Positions 13,424 through 13,588 of a stretch of DNA of 13,588 nt are shown piece by piece. Numbering within the stretch: the stretch's first letter is position 1; each line of letters opens with the position of its first letter. The translations under genes were made by a program, and so were the position numbers. The notes under the pieces were generated by a model, which saw only the letters and a list, made by a program, of their open reading frames with translations, did not search any database and had not been told where the DNA came from. Source of the DNA: an uncultured Lachnospiraceae bacterium (GTDB lineage Bacteria; Bacillota; Clostridia; Lachnospirales; Lachnospiraceae); NCBI GenBank assembly GCA_910577735.1, contig CAJTOO010000050.1:1-13588 (forward strand). Reading direction: 5' to 3'.

Positions 13424-13588
13424 GATCTATTTGTTTTATTGTTGAGGTTTAAAAAGCATAAGACCAACAAAGCCAGATAAAACTGCTGCTTAATTGCAAA
13501 AGTAAAATCCAGTGCAGGAGTAAATTCTACTGCTCTTTCAAATTTATTGTTTTTTTAAACTTTTTGAAACCACAAAGTTGAAAATTGA
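13424..13588. other. AT-rich 3' flank without a supported feature
   Basis: After the exporter stop the sequence becomes strongly AT-rich again. I find no coding frame with a start and ribosome binding site, and only weak, mismatched hairpin candidates (for example around 13513-13533). No convincing terminator for the exporter gene is seen within the window. Confidence 0.5.

Noticed and set aside
1..13588. CRISPR arrays, tRNA or rRNA genes, and classical insertion sequences
   Set aside because: No regularly spaced repeats, cloverleaf-forming sequences, ribosomal RNA motifs or DDE-type transposase frames were seen on either strand.

Overview
The window looks like accessory DNA from a low-to-mid G+C gut Firmicute, most likely a Lachnospiraceae-type clostridium. 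This is inferred from strong GGAGG ribosome binding sites, an AgrC/AgrA-style two-component system, a lipoprotein/ABC-2 transporter operon, a decayed clostridial-type group II intron, and general codon use. Base composition is patchy: the methyltransferase at the left is AT-rich, the central transporter cluster is intermediate, and the ABC exporter at the right is clearly GC-richer. Together with several broken genes, this points to a mosaic built by repeated insertion and deletion.

Layout. At 17-966 a promoter, a SAM-dependent methyltransferase gene and its intrinsic terminator form a complete single-gene unit. At about 967-2381 a group II intron starts directly after that terminator hairpin; its reverse transcriptase/maturase gene is wrecked by nonsense codons and internal deletions, but domains V and VI still fold canonically. 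At 2382-2922 there is a long inverted repeat and a stand-alone receiver protein. At 2967-3258 lies a broken, truncated copy of a winged-helix regulator. At 3485-9198 is the best-preserved system: a LytTR response regulator and GHKL sensor kinase with overlapping stop and start, a terminator, then a lipoprotein, two membrane permeases and an ABC ATPase packed end to end. At 9220-9291 is a DUF6440-like fragment, and at 9522-10023 a second copy of the winged-helix regulator, with frame breaks but a complete DNA-binding domain. At 10420-13423 there is an ABC exporter pair. The second gene is a full-length half-transporter. The first has lost its membrane domain and Walker A motif, and the rest is fused in frame to the N-terminal part of an unrelated P-loop ATPase.

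How the parts may work together (inference). The kinase probably senses an extracellular ligand, and the LytTR regulator activates the lipoprotein-permease-ATPase operon through a pair of CGGACA direct repeats 22 bp apart, just upstream of a promoter with a good -10 but no recognisable -35. Such an arrangement suggests sensing of, and resistance to or export of, a peptide or other envelope-active compound. No agrD-like signal peptide gene and no agrB-like processing gene is visible. The two winged-helix copies bracket the cluster as diverged direct repeats. Both begin with the same ATG GGA AAT TAG motif, a canonical -1 slippery heptamer placed directly before a stop, which is the most unusual small-scale signal in the window.
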